Assembly (NCBI GenBank): GCA_937888925.1
Contig: CALARM010001146.1
Coordinates: 1-7,613 of the forward strand
Direction of reading: 5' to 3'
Source: an uncultured Synergistia bacterium
Lineage (GTDB): Bacteria; Eremiobacterota; SpSt-956; JAKJGF01
Length of the DNA stretch: 7,613 nucleotides
Part shown: positions 6,019 through 7,613 of the stretch, in pieces
How the letters are laid out: each line of letters opens with the position of its first letter
Numbering within the stretch: the stretch's first letter is position 1
Notes under the pieces: generated by a model
Seen by the model: only the letters and a program-made list of their open reading frames with translations
Told to the model about the DNA's origin: nothing
Database searches by the model: none
Translations under genes and position numbers: made by a program

Positions 6019-6834
6019 ATGGATTATTATTTTAAAGTTATGGAGAAAAATCTGGAGATGTTAAGAGGAATTACAGAGGAGCTCATGGCAGCTCCCAGCC
6101 CTCTTCTGGTTCGTTTAAAGCGTATAGCCGGCAATCCTGATTCGGTTCAGAATCCGCTTTCTGTTATATATCAGGAAATAAACAGAATAGATGCGCTTAT
6201 TGCCAGGATAAAACCTGAAGAAGATTTAAAGAAAATTGAAAAACTGGATTTTATAAATAAAAAAACAAAGGAAGCTTTTCAAACCTATCTTTCAGCATGG
6301 AAACATCTTGCTATGAGTTTTGATGATGAAAACAGTAAATCCTTTTTAATCAGAGAAGATATTATAGAAATACTAAAAGGTGCCGCTACACTGGAAATCA
6401 ATGATAAATTAATAAATATAACGGAACAGAAACTCCCGGAAGATAAGCTGGAAATTTTAAAACTTTTGAAAGATAACTCCTATTCAGAAGAAGAATTTTT
6501 ACAAAATCTGATAGCTCTGGATTTTACTGAAGAAGAAGTAGACATAATATTCACCTGTATCAGAAAAGATAGAATCAGTGACAGTAAAAAAATAGAGATT
6601 TTACGTCTTTTAATGAATAAAAGTTTTTCGGGAAAAGAGCTGTGTGATAAATTGAAAAAACTAAAATTTACGGAAGCTGAAATCGATCTGTTATTAAGAT
6701 ATGCCAGAGAGGATAATATGAACGATAAAATAAACAGAGAAAAAGCCGTATCTCTTGCAGAAGAAGCGGAAAAAATGTTAAGAAAGGTTCAGAAACTTCA
6801 AAATGACTTACGAAAAGAGCATTTTGTAATATAG
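6019..6834 (+). CDS. Helical protein with two copies of the 44-residue module shared with the membrane kinase
   Basis: A 271-residue protein without signal peptide or membrane helix, predicted almost entirely helical. I chose the ATG at 6019 because GGGAG (6005-6009) lies 9 nt upstream. A TTG at 5971 in the same frame would overlap the preceding gene by 20 nt and has no advantage. Residues 1-140 are an unrecognised helical region. Residues 142-185 and 190-233 are two copies of the 44-residue module (18 of 44 identical, 48-residue period). Residues 240-266 look like a short coiled coil. The gene follows the large regulator by 28 bp with no terminator, so the two are probably co-transcribed. 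The same module sits in the membrane kinase at 304-347. Together with the two paired copies here, this suggests an adaptor or scaffold that joins the two kinases (inference). No enzymatic motif is visible. Confidence 0.88.
   Translation: MDYYFKVMEKNLEMLRGITEELMAAPSPLLVRLKRIAGNPDSVQNPLSVIYQEINRIDALIARIKPEEDLKKIEKLDFINKKTKEAFQTYLSAWKHLAMSFDDENSKSFLIREDIIEILKGAATLEINDKLINITEQKLPEDKLEILKLLKDNSYSEEEFLQNLIALDFTEEEVDIIFTCIRKDRISDSKKIEILRLLMNKSFSGKELCDKLKKLKFTEAEIDLLLRYAREDNMNDKINREKAVSLAEEAEKMLRKVQKLQNDLRKEHFVI
6442..6573 (+). other. 44-residue helical module, copy 2 of 3
   Basis: This segment encodes residues 142-185 of the 271-residue protein. It contains KLEILKLL, then YSEEEF, then FTEEEVD, matching the conserved positions of the copies at 395-526 (minus strand) and 6586-6717. 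Confidence 0.78.
6586..6717 (+). other. 44-residue helical module, copy 3 of 3
   Basis: This segment encodes residues 190-233 of the 271-residue protein. It contains KIEILRLL, then FSGKEL, then FTEAEIDLLL. It starts 144 bp after copy 2, so the two lie in register with a 4-residue linker, consistent with a tandem duplication inside the gene. Confidence 0.78.
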
Positions 6835-6849
6835 GTAAAAGAAAGAATT

Positions 6850-7613
6850 ATGAATACAGGTAAAATAGAAGAAATAGTATTAAGGCATGTCGTTATGACC
6901 CTTGTGGAACCTTTTGTGACAAGTTTCGGCAGAACTCATGAGAGGTCATGTGTCATAGCGGAAATGAAAACTTCCGATATAAAGGGTTTCGGTGAATGTG
7001 TCGCCAAATCATATCCCGGTTATTCCTATGAAACAACCGGTACTGCCTGGCATATTCTCTCGGATTTTCTTGTACCTGCCGTTCTGGGTAAAGACCTTGT
7101 AGATATAGAAACTTTTGTTAAGAATTACAATCATGTTAAAGGTCATCCCATGGCAAAGGCATCTCTTGAAATGGCTGCCTGGGATATTCTGGGAAAAGCT
7201 CAAAATAAATCTCTTTCAGAATTACTGGGCGGTATGAAAAAATCTGTTGACGTCGGTGTTTCCGTAGGAATTCAGCCATCCACAGGAGCACTTGTTGAAA
7301 GAGTCGGAAGATATATAGCCGATGGTTACAGAAGGATTAAAATAAAAATTAAACCGGGAAGAGATTTCCTGGATTTGAAAGCTGTAAGAAATGCTTATCC
7401 TGAAATACTTCTTCAGGCAGATGCAAATTCTGCCTACAGACTCTCAGACCTTTATATATTCACTGAGATTGATGACCTTGATTTACTCCTTATAGAACAG
7501 CCTCTTTCGGAAGATGATATTTATGAACACAGCCTTCTTCAAAAGCAGATTAAAAGCTCCGTCTGCCTTGACGAAAGTATTCTTTCTGCTGCTCATGCAA
7601 TAGCGGCAATAGA
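6850..7613 (+). CDS. menC: MenC / N-acylamino-acid racemase-type enolase-superfamily protein (partial, 3' end outside window)
   Basis: The first 254 residues of an enolase-superfamily protein, open to the right edge. The N-terminal cap has the family phrases FVTSFGRT (22-29), GFGECVA (46-52), YSYETTGTAWHIL (58-70) and LLGG (125-128). In the barrel, RIKIKIKPG (162-170) holds the KxK motif K164-I-K166, with K166 the catalytic lysine. The metal ligands are D191 in QADANSAY, E216 in LIEQPL and D241 in CLDES. The second catalytic lysine, expected near residue 265, lies outside the window. This family makes o-succinylbenzoate for menaquinone or racemises N-acylamino acids; sequence alone does not separate the two, and no other men gene is visible. 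The ATG at 6850 is 15 bp after the previous stop, with only a weak purine-rich leader. Its GC is higher than that of its neighbours. The symbol names the family, not a proven activity. Confidence 0.88.
   Translation, partial: MNTGKIEEIVLRHVVMTLVEPFVTSFGRTHERSCVIAEMKTSDIKGFGECVAKSYPGYSYETTGTAWHILSDFLVPAVLGKDLVDIETFVKNYNHVKGHPMAKASLEMAAWDILGKAQNKSLSELLGGMKKSVDVGVSVGIQPSTGALVERVGRYIADGYRRIKIKIKPGRDFLDLKAVRNAYPEILLQADANSAYRLSDLYIFTEIDDLDLLLIEQPLSEDDIYEHSLLQKQIKSSVCLDESILSAAHAIAAI

Noticed and set aside
7009..7203. Minus-strand open frame opposite the MenC-like gene
   Set aside because: The plus-strand frame has all the family motifs; this is its shadow.

Overview
The window is low in GC and carries a kinase-rich signalling cluster followed by the start of a metabolic gene. 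TGA serves as a stop (5988-5990), so the code looks standard. No rRNA or tRNA is visible. Both kinases carry the phrase NPPVIYRDLKP. I associate that style with kinase-rich, mostly uncultured phyla such as the Eremiobacterota-like or Xenobia/Muiribacteria-type lineages, but the taxon is a guess from style and not an identification.

Layout: (1) 1-1435, minus strand: a membrane-anchored Ser/Thr protein kinase, cut off by the left edge inside a proline-rich tail of heptapeptide repeats. (2) 1436-1642: an AT-rich divergent promoter region with three TTGTA direct repeats spaced exactly 11 bp apart. (3) 1643-1933, plus strand: a 96-residue protein of a small, charged, uncharacterised type, closed by a strong intrinsic terminator at 1961-2000. 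(4) 2001-2189: a second AT-rich intergenic region with candidate promoters. (5) 2190-5990: a 1266-residue regulator with a zinc ribbon, a Ser/Thr kinase, an NB-ARC-like STAND NTPase, TPR repeats and a C-terminal OmpR-type winged helix. (6) 6019-6834: a 271-residue helical protein with two copies of a 44-residue module. (7) 6850 to the right edge: the start of a MenC / N-acylamino-acid racemase-type enolase-superfamily gene, with its second catalytic lysine beyond the window.

How the genes may work together (inference): the large protein looks like an AfsK-AfsR or PknK/MalT pathway condensed into one soluble chain, with kinase, nucleotide switch, TPR sensor and DNA-binding output. The module found twice in the protein encoded just downstream also occurs once in the membrane kinase, between its catalytic domain and its membrane helix. 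This physical link suggests that the two divergent transcription units belong to one signalling system. The 11-bp repeats upstream of the 96-residue gene have the geometry bound by PhoB/OmpR and SARP winged helices, so they are a reasonable candidate target for the large regulator. The MenC-like gene follows the helical gene by 15 bp without a visible terminator, but its link to signalling is unproven.
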